Source: Spinacia oleracea
Taxonomy: Eukaryota; Streptophyta; Magnoliopsida; Caryophyllales; Amaranthaceae
NCBI RefSeq assembly: GCF_020520425.1
Contig: NC_079487.1
Span: 130,842,385-130,906,384, forward strand
Reading direction: 5' to 3'
Length of the DNA stretch: 64,000 nt
The position numbers were made by a program, and so were the translations under genes. Under the pieces are notes generated by a model, which made no database searches, was not told the origin of the DNA, and saw nothing but the letters and a program-made list of their open reading frames with translations. Positions 46,401 through 57,283 of this stretch are shown piece by piece; within the stretch, counting starts at the first letter, position 1; the number at the start of each line of letters is the position of its first letter.

Positions 46401-48672
46401 GTTTGGCCAGACTTTTAATTGTTCAAATATTAATCTCTCATAGTATGTTAGACAATGTCAAACATGAAGTGATTGGGCAGCATTCGCAGAAAGTGGTCAT
46501 TTTGTCGTTTCCTAAGCTAAATTTTAAGTTAATAATGGGTAGGGTAACTCTAGTTTTGGAGATGAACTAATTGCTTCAGTGTGTTTGAAATTTTGATTTA
46601 AGGATGTGGTGGGGAGGGGAGGGGAGGGGAGGGAGAAGGGGTTGGATAACAATTGCGAAAGGAAAGGATTTGAAGCCTGTATGCAAAGTTAGCAGGAGGA
46701 TGACCAGTGCCACGGATACAGCAGCGGAGCAGCCAGAAGAACAGTTTGATGAGATGCTGAGGATTGAAAATGAAGACGTTCATGGAACTTGTCACCTGTA
46801 TGGTTTCTTACCAAAATCACCATTTCCTCATTTTGAGAATCTTCAATTCACTAGAAAGCCCTACCACTAAATGTCTAAACCTAGCTACAGTGACATGTAT
46901 TTGTTCATAACTGTTCACCCAACTCACAACTGGCAATAGTTCCATTGCTATATGAATCCAATTGGCAAACATTTTCTTGAGAGATACACCCAAAAAAACC
47001 CACGGGCCTTTCTAGTTTCCTTCATCAAGGAAGGGAGGAAAACCTATCCCTCCTAATCCCTTCCTTTTCTTGGCCAATCCTATCCTCCTCCTCCTCCCCC
47101 CCCCCCCCCCCCCCCCCCCGACAACCCTTCTTCCTAAATTCCTATCAAACAAGCTGTTAGTACCACTATTATTAACAGGCTATGATAGTATTATAATAGT
47201 TCTAAGATAATTCACGATTCAGCAGGAAAGTTGGCAGCATTTACCCTGTGGTATGATTGACTGAAAATCCAATGATTAAAATCATCTTGAATAAGGATTC
47301 ACTGTTCTTTAATGGTAATGCAGTTGAGAGTTTGGTAGTTTCCTGTATGGACGCTAATTGTGCGGGGATCTACATCCCTACAGGTGGAGGTCAGCTGGAT
47401 CAGACCAATCCAGAGATGGTGAAGCTAAACCTTGAAAGTACTGGCTCCAGGCTTTGGATGGGCTCAGGCTACGGCCTACAGAACTTGAACTGGACATGTT
47501 CTGTGATGTTTGCTGTTATGGCTGATTCCTCTTTTTTTTTTTTTGACGGATGGCTGTTTTCTTTTTTTTCCAATTTATAAGAATTTTTGGCATTTCATTT
47601 ACGAATTTCAGGGCAGGCTACATGAAGCATTGGCTGGCTGGTTTTAGTATAGTTTCCTATCTCTATTTCTAGGAATTCCTTTTAGACTCTAAAACCAGAC
47701 ATGAGTTGGCACATTACGAGTGTCTTGTTACCTTCCTCTAAAAGAGATGGACAACGCTCTACATCTGATGTGAGATTCAACATCATCTGTGGCAAAGGAC
47801 CATGTGTATTTGACTTAATGGCAGTGTTGCATAACAACTTAGTCAACTGTTGAGGGGCATTGGAAAAGCTGCCCCAATAGTCTGCGAAGCCAGTAGTGCG
47901 TTTCCTTGTGTATTTTTGTCCAAAAATTCAAATCTTACCGTTTTTTAGTCCAAAAATTCAAGTCTCATATCATCCAGTAGTGCGTTTCCTTGTGTATTTT
48001 TGTACTATAGCTTTTTATTTGTCAAGGTTTTCTCCATTTTGTTTTTCGTGTACGTCATAAGTATTATCCATCTTCTGTAGATTTGTAAATTTGGTGTGTT
48101 TTAACGACATTAATTTTATTGTTCCAATATGTGGTTTTTCTTTAGCTTATGATTTCTATCCTTGTTTGGTAACAATACTTACCTTCTTTTTGTTATTTGC
48201 CAGCATGCATTGTTTGGAGAAATAATGACGGCTCAGAAGGTCATGTATGAGAAATTTGGTGAGAACTTTCTTGCCAATTTTGTATCCAAGGGTTTTCTCG
48301 CTGCAAACTGTTCCCAAAATTTGGCTGAGCAGTATCGTCAGAAATTGCAGGTTAGGAAATTTTTCAGTGCTTCCTTTCTAAATCTTACGGTTTTGTATAT
48401 TAGGCGTAGGTTTATGATCTCTGATGATAGTTGAATCAGAAGTTCTTGCTTAGTTATAGTTCTTAATGGTGTCCTGGTAGTCTGGTATAACATGATTTTG
48501 CATTTTGGTTTTCATTTTCTTCTGCTTTGAGTTAGCAATTACCTTAACTTGTTATTCCTGTGCCGGTGGTCTTGATTTGCAGAGCAATGACACCAAAGCT
48601 CTTAAATCGTTCTACCAGTCCCTCGTAGAAAATCTAAGACAGCAACAGAATGGAAGCCTCGTTTTCAGATAG
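40414..48672 (+). CDS. PSD: Exportin-T (tRNA export receptor, PAUSED orthologue)
   Basis: Thirteen coding exons: 40414-42147, 42231-42320, 42423-42512, 42642-42746, 43120-43179, 43696-43758, 43836-43931, 44926-45090, 45344-45517, 45629-45694, 45765-45863, 48204-48350 and 48583-48672. They total 2979 nt, or 992 residues, and all join in phase 0. The first exon alone codes 578 residues. The ATG at 40414 (MDDLERAILISFD) is chosen over the in-frame ATG 24 bp upstream because family members start MDDLE. Recognisable family stretches are VQFWCLQCLHD, KNKLAQVLVTLIY, GAVVIDMFCRLL, MRQQCVPQI, IQQIIMAINALSK, PYLPKAVEQLLAD, NHKDITVRK and, at the C-terminus, QQNGSLVFR. The protein is an all-helical importin-beta/HEAT-repeat karyopherin that exports tRNA with Ran-GTP. 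In Arabidopsis, loss (paused) delays leaf and phase transitions. Intron 2 starts with the weak donor GTTCTT. Confidence 0.96.
46611..46641 (+). other. G-quadruplex-type tract in exportin-T intron 11
   Basis: GGGGAGGGGAGGGGAGGGGA followed by GGGAGAAGGGG gives at least five G-runs separated by one or a few bases, on the transcribed (sense) strand. It lies in the unusually long intron 45864-48203. Confidence 0.7.
47096..47119 (+). repeat. Run of 24 cytosines in exportin-T intron 11
   Basis: An uninterrupted C tract preceded by CTCCTCCTCCTC. Homopolymers this long are unstable, and assembly or sequencing length error is likely. Confidence 0.85.
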
Positions 48673-49330
48673 CACTTTCAAAGGATATATGACTATCGAT
48701 GTTCCATATTTCATTGTCGTTTATTATGGCTCTACTTTTTTTTTTCCCGTACAGGTAAGCTATACCTCTGTTTCTGATAATGCCTGCTCATTAATGACTC
48801 AATAGTTCTTTTGACAAATATCTTTTGACAGTTCTTGATGTTATTTAATGTTGCAGGTTTTGTCCTCCGCTGTAAATATTTATTGCGTTACTTCACTGGT
48901 CCGTGAGGTAAGGAAGCGGCTGGTCTTTTTCCTTGAGCAATTATCCAATTAGCAATCTCGCTTTACAAGAAGCAGATAGGTATCAGGGTTTCTGACTTAG
49001 TTTTGTTACTTCCCTTAAACAGGTGTAAATTCTGGGAAGCAGTTTTGTGGTTCTAAAATGGAAATCTGAAAGCACTTTTGTCATGGTAAGTGAAAGTGGC
49101 AATTTGTGTCCAAGATGTTGTGCCATTTGGGAATTGAAAGAAATAGAACAGAAAATGAAAAAAAAACACATGCGGTGAATTTCAGGTTTAGTTATGGGGT
49201 AGAACTTAGAAGGCATATTCTTTGAATTTGTGGGATATTTGATCCCATAAAAATTTTGGTTTGTAAGTAACTTTACTAGACTTGAATGTAATCTTACTCT
49301 TATTCTAATTTACATAGTTAGGTGACTATC
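48673..49330. other. 3' flank of exportin-T
   Basis: Follows the stop. The sequence has splice-like steps (TACAG|GTAAG at 48757, TGCAG|GTTTTGTCC near 48856, GTGAG|GTAAGG near 48907), which may be introns in an extended 3' UTR. No coding continues. Confidence 0.4.
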
Positions 49331-51195
49331 AGTATGGATTAGCCGTTAGCTGTTAGCCCCTCTCCCCTCCCCAAACGGAATGGGGCGTCAGGTTCTTACA
49401 CCCGACCTTTCCTGTATAGCTGGCGCCCGTCATGCCAAGACCGAAAGTAGTTACCAGTCTTTCTTATACGAGCTTGTTTTTTGGAGTATTTACTTGAAAT
49501 TACAATTTATGAGCGTAGTTTGTTTAATTTTGGGAGATGTTGGTTTTCTTCGTCGAGCTTTCCTTTTTACGTCGAGCTTTCCTTTTTACTAAAAAGAATG
49601 TGCTGTTTTGAACTTTTGATGGGTTACAGTAGAGAATCAATTAGGACATTCACAAGGCGTAGAATGCCTATGGTATATTGCGTGTTGACCAGAGTACTTG
49701 CCGTAATTCATTCAATATGCCTTTAAGTTTACGCTTACTATTTCTGGAATGGCCTTGTTTTTCCCTATGTCATACGAGAGTAACGTGGTAACACTGTCAT
49801 TCTAATAAACCTTTTGTCTTACCGACTATCGAAAATGAACTTTAGACGTGGTGGTTCTCGATCAATTTATGGATAGGTGTGCTAAAATCAGTTCTCGACC
49901 ATTTCACTCATGATCGACATGTCCTGCTTTCTGGCTTTGCTTATGCATAGAATATTCTCATTTCTTAAAGAAGAGTAAATTAGTAATGGGAGTTGGTGTA
50001 CTTAAAAGTATGTTATTCGAAATTAGTCAATTAGGCATTTCAATATTTATTCATGTGTCAATCATTAATGTCATCCTTGCTAAGTAGGAAGGTTCCTTTG
50101 TCTCACGATTTGTACGGAGTATTACAATATGGAATACTCCGAATGTATTACACCGTCCACATCGGTGCTGAAATTAATGTCTGTAATTTTGTTTAAGCAA
50201 TCTTTCACCCCCACACTAGCTAAGTAGCTACAGTGTCAGTGTTAGCTTAAGTAGGATGATTTGATTAAATATCATGCAATATTGGTAGTCAAAGTTGTGC
50301 ATTGACAAGCGTGTCCAGTTAAAACGGTGCGAGTATTAAGGGACCGGAAGGAATATAAAAATACACAGGAGCTTAACTAATACAGATAAGAGCGTTAATA
50401 AGCTTGGAGCAGTGTGCCCAGATCCAAAATCCCCGAGTGTTAAGTACGGAGTATATAGGCATGAAGCCATGAAGGCATCATAGGCTCATAGCCCATAAGA
50501 GCGAAGTAATAAGTAATTTTTTTTATGTTTGACCTTATTTTCGCTTAAAATTCATTAAAAATGATCAAGTTGATGGAGTCTATAATTTCATGATTTAGGT
50601 AAGTGACAATCACGTAAATAAAATGCGTCCTTTTTTTTACTAGTTAAGAAGAAGGAACCCTACTGAACCAACACTTAGCACAAGTTAACCAACCCAGTAT
50701 TCGCTTGACCCACTCCCAAGCATTTCACAGTTGATGGGGCTTGACCTTATAAGTTCCCCACCAACTCCACCAACTTATATATATGTTGGTTAATAAAATG
50801 CGTAACATATACCCTTTTGTACATGTATCTGGTATCCCTCTCCGTGTAAGCTATACTCGTGGAATAAAAATTAGTCTTGCATCAAGATCAGCGTTACCTA
50901 ATTTCCTAATCACCCTTGGATTGTGAATCCAAAAACGAATTATAACATGAAAGTAATTTATTTTTTGGGTCTTGACAAATTAGGTAGCGAATTGCGAACC
51001 AAACACAATCTCATACTAGCAAAAACAGGTACCAATGATCAAGAATTCGATCAAAACAAAATTAAGGCATGCTAGAACCATTTTTAAGCTTTGTTTGATG
51101 AACACATGCCATGCCATGAGATGAGAGCCCATGACCCCTAACTAGCAATCAGTAGCTTCGATGAAAAAGGACTTTTTGAGGAGCTTTTAAATTTT
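49331..51195. other. Gene-free region
   Basis: 49355-49440 has a GC-richer stretch (GGGGCGTCAGGTTCTTACAC) of unknown nature. 50285-50360 is a right-end Stowaway fragment (CAAAGTTGTGCATTGACAAG, then GTATTAAGGGACCGGAAGG). No exon-like sequence recognised. Confidence 0.45.
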
Positions 51196-51201
51196 ACCTA
51201 T

Positions 51202-51899
51202 CCCTTAATTAGGGATGTCAGTGGGGCGGGTTTTGCGGGAGACCCGCCCCGTATCCGCCCCAAGTAGGCGGGGATGGAGGTAGGTTTGGCGGGTGATGGG
51301 GCGGGGATGGGTATAAAAATCGTATCCGCAATGGGTGATGGGGCGGGTGTGGATTTTGTGTTGAACCCGCCCCATCCCCGCCCGCCCCGCCCCATCCCCG
51401 CCCGCCCCGCCCCATCCCCACTCGCCCCGCCCCATCCCCACTTACCCCGTTTCATACCCACCATGAGTGATGGGTGAGTTTGGATTCATTTGCATCTTTA
51501 GGTGGTAATATGAATTTAGGTGAGACTAAGTTTTTTGTTTGAATTTTTTTGTTATGACGAGTATTATTTTCGATTATATATGTTAACTTTAGTCATAATG
51601 TATTTTTTCAATAGTTAACTTTCATTACTCCGTATATATGGCAAATGGTTGCTAAATAAGAAAAATTAGGCGGGTATTAGCGCGGGTATGAAGCGGGGAT
51701 AAGATGGGGATGGATACCCAGTTGGGTGGTGGGGCGGTGATGGATTTTAGCTTACACCCGTTGGGGCGGGGATGGGGATGAATTTTGTACCCGCCATGGG
51801 TGATGGGGCGGGGATGGGGATGAAAATTTTAGGTGGGGATGGGGATGGAGGGACCTACATCCGCATCCGCCCCGCCCCATTGACATCCCTACCCTTAAT
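51202..51899. mobile_element. hAT-type MITE with CCCCGCCCC-rich ends
   Basis: Element 51210-51891 has ends TAGGGATGTCAGTGGGGCGG / CCGCCCCATTGACATCCCTA (one mismatch) and the 8-bp duplication CCCTTAAT (51202-51209, 51892-51899). The left 270 bp is dominated by GGGGATGGGGCGGG units, and a similar array fills the right end. The Gly/Pro-rich open frames inside are repeat artefacts. Confidence 0.92.
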
Positions 51900-52168
51900 A
51901 AGAACGTTTGGGTAAGGAGTCTAGGACCCTTATACTCAATACTCCACTTTTCCATTCCAAGTTTGTCTTTAATTTTTGGCGTTTGATGAACAAGGAGAGT
52001 CCACGACTCCTAACTTGCTAATTAAGAACATGGTTCTCTATTCTTTTTCCTCATTATGACATGCATTATGTCTTGTCCAATATTCATGGACCACCATTCA
52101 TCTCAATTCTCTACTTCTCATATGTTTTTCTTTTTCTTTTGGTGTGTATATGTGCACGCGCGTAGAAA
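51900..52168. other. Gene-free spacer
   Basis: Short AT-rich spacer with TTTTTCTTTTTCTTTTGGTG and GTGCACGCGCG words. Nothing else seen. Confidence 0.35.
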
Positions 52169-52171
52169 GAA

Positions 52172-52479
52172 CACTATAAAATAATCATTTTATAGAGACG
52201 AGGAATTTTGTCTCTATATAATCCAAATCCGTCTCAAAATGATGCTTAGAGACGGATTTGAGACGAAAGTAGGGCGTCTCTATAGAGAGCGTCTCAAAAT
52301 AATTTGAGACGGAATTCTTGCAAATCCATTACAAATTTGAGACGGAATTTTTGAAACTCCTCATATAATTCCATCTCAAATTTAATTTAGAGACGAAATT
52401 TAGTAATCCGTCTCAATTTTGAGACGTTTGTTGTATACGTCTCAAAATCCATCTCTAATTGATGCATAATTTTGTAGTG
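52172..52479. mobile_element. CACTA-like MITE
   Basis: Ends CACTATAAAATAATC / TTGATGCATAATTTTGTAGTG are imperfect inverted repeats of the CACTA type. The body is full of GAGACGGATTT / AAATCCGTCTC words in both orientations. Flanking triplets GAA and GAG give only a doubtful 3-bp target duplication. A truncated relative lies in hydrolase intron 2 (14152-14368). Confidence 0.7.
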
Positions 52480-53614
52480 GAGTCACAAATTGTAATGATA
52501 TAGTCATGATTTGATCTTCAAATTTTTTAACCAAATCGGTATCCGTACGATAAAGTTAAATAATCTCAGTAGATTTGAGACTGTAAACTTAACTTTAGTA
52601 ACCTAGCTAGCAGAGGAAAAGGGTTTTTGAGGTGGACACTTTAAGCTACTACTAATAAGAATAATTAAACAGCATTATTGCCAATTTCGAAATCTTAATT
52701 TCATGGGATTGGATATAGAACATACTCGAAGTAATAATTTATTCTATTAAAATGAGAAGCTTATAATGGGATTACGGAAAGGTCCATTATAAAAGAAAAA
52801 GATGTTTTTGCTTTTGTAGGAAAACTTAACGCTAATTAGCTAGGTCTATATCTACTTCCAAAATATTGATTTTTCTTTGCTAAAGTTAAAAGCGAGGGGC
52901 TAAAATATCATACAAAAATTATATTTTTATGATATTTTCTATTAATATTTTAGGATGTTATAATTATTTTGAACATTCTTTAAAACTTATGATATTATGA
53001 TTCATCTAAATAATTAACCACTCCAATTGACAAAATGAAGATGTAAACTAATACACATAACCTTCTCTTGGTAGGTAAGGTAGCACTCTTAAGTAATTTC
53101 AGATAGTGTTAGTAAGCTCGAATAAAATATATAAGATAATTTAAATAAAGAAATTAAGTTTACGTCGTTACGGAAAAAAATGTTCAAATAAATTTAAAAA
53201 TTGGCAAACAAAGTTTAGGCAATTTTCTATATACAATCATTTTTGTCTTGTGCATGATACGACCAAACTTTATTTAATTGTTGTTAGCACATGAAAATAA
53301 CTCAATAAGTAGCCTTGATTGTATTTTTATTTTTATTTTTATTTTCATCTTTGGGGTGCGAACTGCGAATGAGCCACTAGGGCGATACAAGTTATAGATT
53401 AGGGTGCGAATAAACATTCTAAGATCTACCGTACACAGACTCTCAGTTTTAACCAGCATACCAAAACCTCATTAGAGTTTTGATTGTAATATGCCCATAG
53501 CTTTCTTCTTATTAGTTACACAACTGAAATAACTCATTATTTGTTCCAACAAAAAACTTTGTACACTTGCAGTGAATTAAATCATAATTACTAATTAAAA
53601 CAAATTAAAGCCTC
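52480..53614. other. Gene-free spacer and kinase 3' flank
   Basis: AT-rich. The part next to 53615 should be the kinase 3' UTR on the minus strand. A four-fold ATTTTT repeat is near 53325-53345. No other feature seen. Confidence 0.45.
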
Positions 53615-56319
53615 CTATTGTTGAGCTTTACAAAGATCTGAATCAGATTTAACAGCCCTAGATCTCAATGATCTTCTATGCTCTCTAATCCTTTGTTTTT
53701 CTCCAATTTGAACTTCTTCTTGTTTGTTGTTTTCTCCTATTTCAACCTCCTTTTCTTCCAATTCAACTTTCACCACTTCATTTTTTACATCAATTATATT
53801 AACATCCTCATCTTTAACATCACATAACAATGATTGTTCTTTCTTGGTTATTACTTGAGTACCTTCTTTAGGTACAACATACACAAAAGTACCCCCAAAT
53901 GGCATGTCATTGAGCTCCAAAAGGGGTTCCAACACTTTGATCACTGCACTCATTTTCGGCCGTGTTTTGGGGTGCTTGCTTAGGCATTGGTAGGCCAATT
54001 GAGCTGCTATTTTCGAACCTTCGATAGAGTATTGCCCGTCTAGTCTCGGGTCCATTAAGCCTTCGATTTTTCGAGGATCTTTGAGTAGAGGTCTCCCCCA
54101 TTCTACTAAACTCTGCTCCTTTTTCGGGCGCTTTTTGTCCATACATCTTCTTCCTGTTAGTATCTCTAGTAGTACTACCCCGAAACTGTAGACATCGCTC
54201 ATGGTTGTCAAATGACCTGGTTTATTTTTCAAGCAATACATAGGATGTTACTTAATGTACAATATTGTTCGTTATGATTGAATTACTTTTTACACTTCTT
54301 TAAGGTCATGTTCTCCTTGACTATACTTTGTTTCAAAAGAAAATGTTATTGTTTTTCCTTACATAGAATTTTCCTGAAAACAATTTTCAAGGGAAAATAT
54401 AAAGGAAAAATAGTTTTTCTTTGTTCACTTCCTTGCAAGAAAAGTTATAAAGAAAAAAAAAAACGTAGAAGTGAAAATGAAAGATGGGTAGGAGAAGAGA
54501 AAAAGAAATGTAAGGGGTTTTGAGAGAAAAATGTGGCATTCTTTCTTTTCAAAGGAAAGTTGTTTTCCACCTCTGAGAAAACAAAAAACGGAAATTTTCA
54601 GAAAAGTATTTTCTGCAAAAACAAACAGAGTTTTAAGGATGTGTTCTATTTACTTGATTTTCACCTTTTTTTTTCCTCCTGAAGTTATATTGTCATAACT
54701 TATTTTTTCTTGAAATAGTAGGACAGAACAAGGTCTTATTCAATAAGATAAACATTGGTGAATCAACAAATATTAGTTTTGACTAGTACAACTCAAGTTT
54801 AAGTCACTCTAATTAGTTCTACATTAAACTATTTTGTGAAAATCACGTGAAAGGAATGAGGTCTTAAAAGGCGATTGTTTGTGTAGTGTAACACTACGGG
54901 GCCTAGAAATCATTGTCCCGAAAGAATGGCTTTAATAAATTACCTGTCATAATGTACTCTGGGGCTGCATAGCCGTGAGTGCCCACTATGTTCTTGGTTG
55001 AAACATGACTCTTATCTTCCCCTGGCCCATCTCTTGCAAACCCAAAATCCGAGAGTTTTGCAGTATAATCCTACACAAACCAACAAATTATTAGTTGGAG
55101 GGTAAAATTAAATCCGGAAACTTCCGTCATCTGTCTGGAATTAATTGTCACGTTTATAGATATAACAGTGCAATTTGAACTGGTTACGCGACAACTAGTA
55201 ATGGACGGAGGCTTACAGCATTTAAGAGTATGTTAGCAGCCTTAAAATCTCTGAAAATGACTGGTTTATTGAGTTCATGAAGAAAATCTAAGCCTTTTGC
55301 AGCTTCTAATGCAACTTTGATTCTTGTCAACCATGGCAACGGAACAGAACGTCCTACATTCACATAATTAGAAACACAAACCGAAAGTAATTAAATTAGG
55401 GTAGGGTCAAAATTGGAATTAAACAATAAAGATAGAATAAAACAGTGTTATTCTTCACTGATTGTTCAATGATAAAGAGGATCGGATATATATACTTACT
55501 GCTAAAAAGTTGCTTGTCCAAATTACCCCTTGCCATAAACTCATACACAAGGAGCCTTTGGTCATTTTCACATGAATACCCAATTAACTTCACCAAATTA
55601 GGGTGCCTTAATTGCGCAAGATATATCACTTCAGCCTATAACAAATTTTGTGCACACTCATATAAGTATGTAATTATATCATAAAGGTCGCAAACTGCGA
55701 TAGTAACAAATTTTATTGTTGTAATTTGTGATTTTTATGATCACCTTGTATACTACAAAATACTACTGGGTACATCTAACTGTAAGTGTTTATACTGTGT
55801 TTGTAGCTTATTTAGACTAAAAAACAAAACATCTAGCTGCAGATGTATCCGAATACAAGATAGATTTTGTGCTGGTTATTTAAAGTTTCATGGATATGTT
55901 GTAATGGAGGGGCAAAAAAGTAAATAGAAGTAGCTTACCAGCCACTCCTTATGGCCTTGTGTTCCTTCCAAATCCAAGACCTTAACAGCAACAGCTTGAG
56001 CCTCTAATCCAGGCCTAAGACTATCATGTAAGAAGCCTTTATAAACCGCACCGAACCCACCTTCACCAAGGAAGTTACTTAAGGAGAAGTTGTTAGTGAT
56101 TAACCTAAGTTCATCATGGCTAAAAACATGGAGGTTTGAACCAGGAATCGAGTTCGAAAGCTCGTTGATCGACATATCAGAGGTGTAAAGGTAAGTATTG
56201 GTTAAACCTAAATGAGATACTCTTTGAGGAGAAGGTAAGGGAGTTTGTTTAGGATGAACAAGTTCATCATTTGTGTCAAGAGTATTGCTAAAACAACACA
56301 TGGCCATTTTAAGTGCCAT
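53615..56319 (-). CDS. Receptor-like cytoplasmic kinase, RLCK-VII / PBL type
   Basis: Five exons, 55939-56319, 55500-55635, 55217-55353, 54944-55070 and 53615-54216, give 1383 nt, or 460 residues. The kinase domain starts around residue 80: glycine loop [10 protein letters not shown] (84-93), VAVKVL with Lys113, [14 protein letters not shown], catalytic loop [13 protein letters not shown] (Arg207-Asp208, Lys210, Asn213), DFG at 226-228, and activation segment [30 protein letters not shown] follows. These wordings are typical of RLCK-VII kinases (PBL/RIPK-like), which relay signals from cell-surface receptors in immunity and growth. The usual YRD is FRD here. The N-terminus reads MALKMAMCC, with no Gly2 for myristoylation but adjacent Cys8-Cys9 that could be acylated. 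The tail after about 370 is long and charged (Glu/Lys-rich, then RRSLRSRA). There is no receptor or transmembrane part. The exact PBL orthologue is not assigned. Confidence 0.92.
54290..54645. repeat. Possible foldback insertion in kinase intron 4
   Basis: TTCTCCTTGACTATACTTTG on the left, and repeated GGAAAA / TTTTCC stretches pairing across about 54340-54630, resemble the 6520-6815 segment. Boundaries and target duplication not determined. Confidence 0.35.
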
Positions 56320-57280
56320 TTTTGTTGTTTGTTATTTTTGGGGTTTGGTCTTCCAATTTAAGGGAAGAGCTTGAAGATTAAGCAAAATGAGTATAGTTTG
56401 ATGTGAAAAGAAATGATAGTGGAAAATGGGTTTGTGGTTTTGGAAGAATACCTTTTGTTTTTTAAAGGATACTTTAACAAAGAAAGACCGGCCAAAATTG
56501 AAAGGCCAAAGTGTTCAATTAAGCCAAGTTTATGAACCTTGTGATCCTATATTTTTTATTTTTTTTATTTTAATATTAAAATGGTTTTGTGGTCCTTGTT
56601 GCACACGAGGTTGCAATTTTTTTGATAATTGAAATTGTACTCTATTTCTTCGAGGCAAACTCTTATGAAATTCGATTCGAAGGTTTTTATATTCTTCGGA
56701 TCGAATATAAGCTAAATAAAGGATATTTTTTTGGTGAAAATAAGAAGTTTATTAGTCTTGAAATATATTCTTTTCAAATAATACATGTGCTTTTGGTGTA
56801 GAGAGAAATATAAAGGGCAAGCTAAACCCAAATAATTAACTTGTGAATGTTTGACAATGATAAATGAGATACGTGAAAGGAGTTATTGTCCTTGTTGCCT
56901 TGTGATTTTAGGTAAAACCTTATTGAGCTTGTAAAAATAAGACTGGATCTCTCTTTTAATGACGGATTACAAAGTTTTATTTTTAAAATGCAAGACAAAT
57001 TAGGGATCTTTTGGTTACTTTGCGAATAATCAAAACGTGCTAAGAAAGTTTACTTTCTATAATGTCTTAGATGCAAGTCTTTTATTTCACTCAACTAAAC
57101 ACATTTAAATTAATTGGATTCAACTTTACATACTTGTAAAAAAATTATAGGGACGGGTTGCTTGTTTTAAATTTCAAAAAAAAAATGTGCTACTTTTTTG
57201 TACAAAAAATATGGGTATCGGTAATTTTTGGAGAGTACTATACTTCTCAGGAGTTAGCTTATATTCTTTCCGATTCATAA
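56320..57280. other. Upstream region of the kinase gene and spacer
   Basis: Should contain the kinase promoter and leader (minus strand). No clear TATA box assigned. Open frames at 56426-56801 are AT-driven. Confidence 0.4.
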
Positions 57281-57283
57281 TAC

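Noticed and set aside
47257-47580. 107-codon open frame on the plus strand inside exportin-T intron 11
   Set aside because: No family motif, starts and ends in low-complexity sequence, and the flanking exons 11 and 12 join in frame without it.
51198-51464. Gly- and Pro-rich open frames on both strands
   Set aside because: They read through the GGGGATGGGGCGGG array of the hAT MITE in every frame; this is a repeat artefact.
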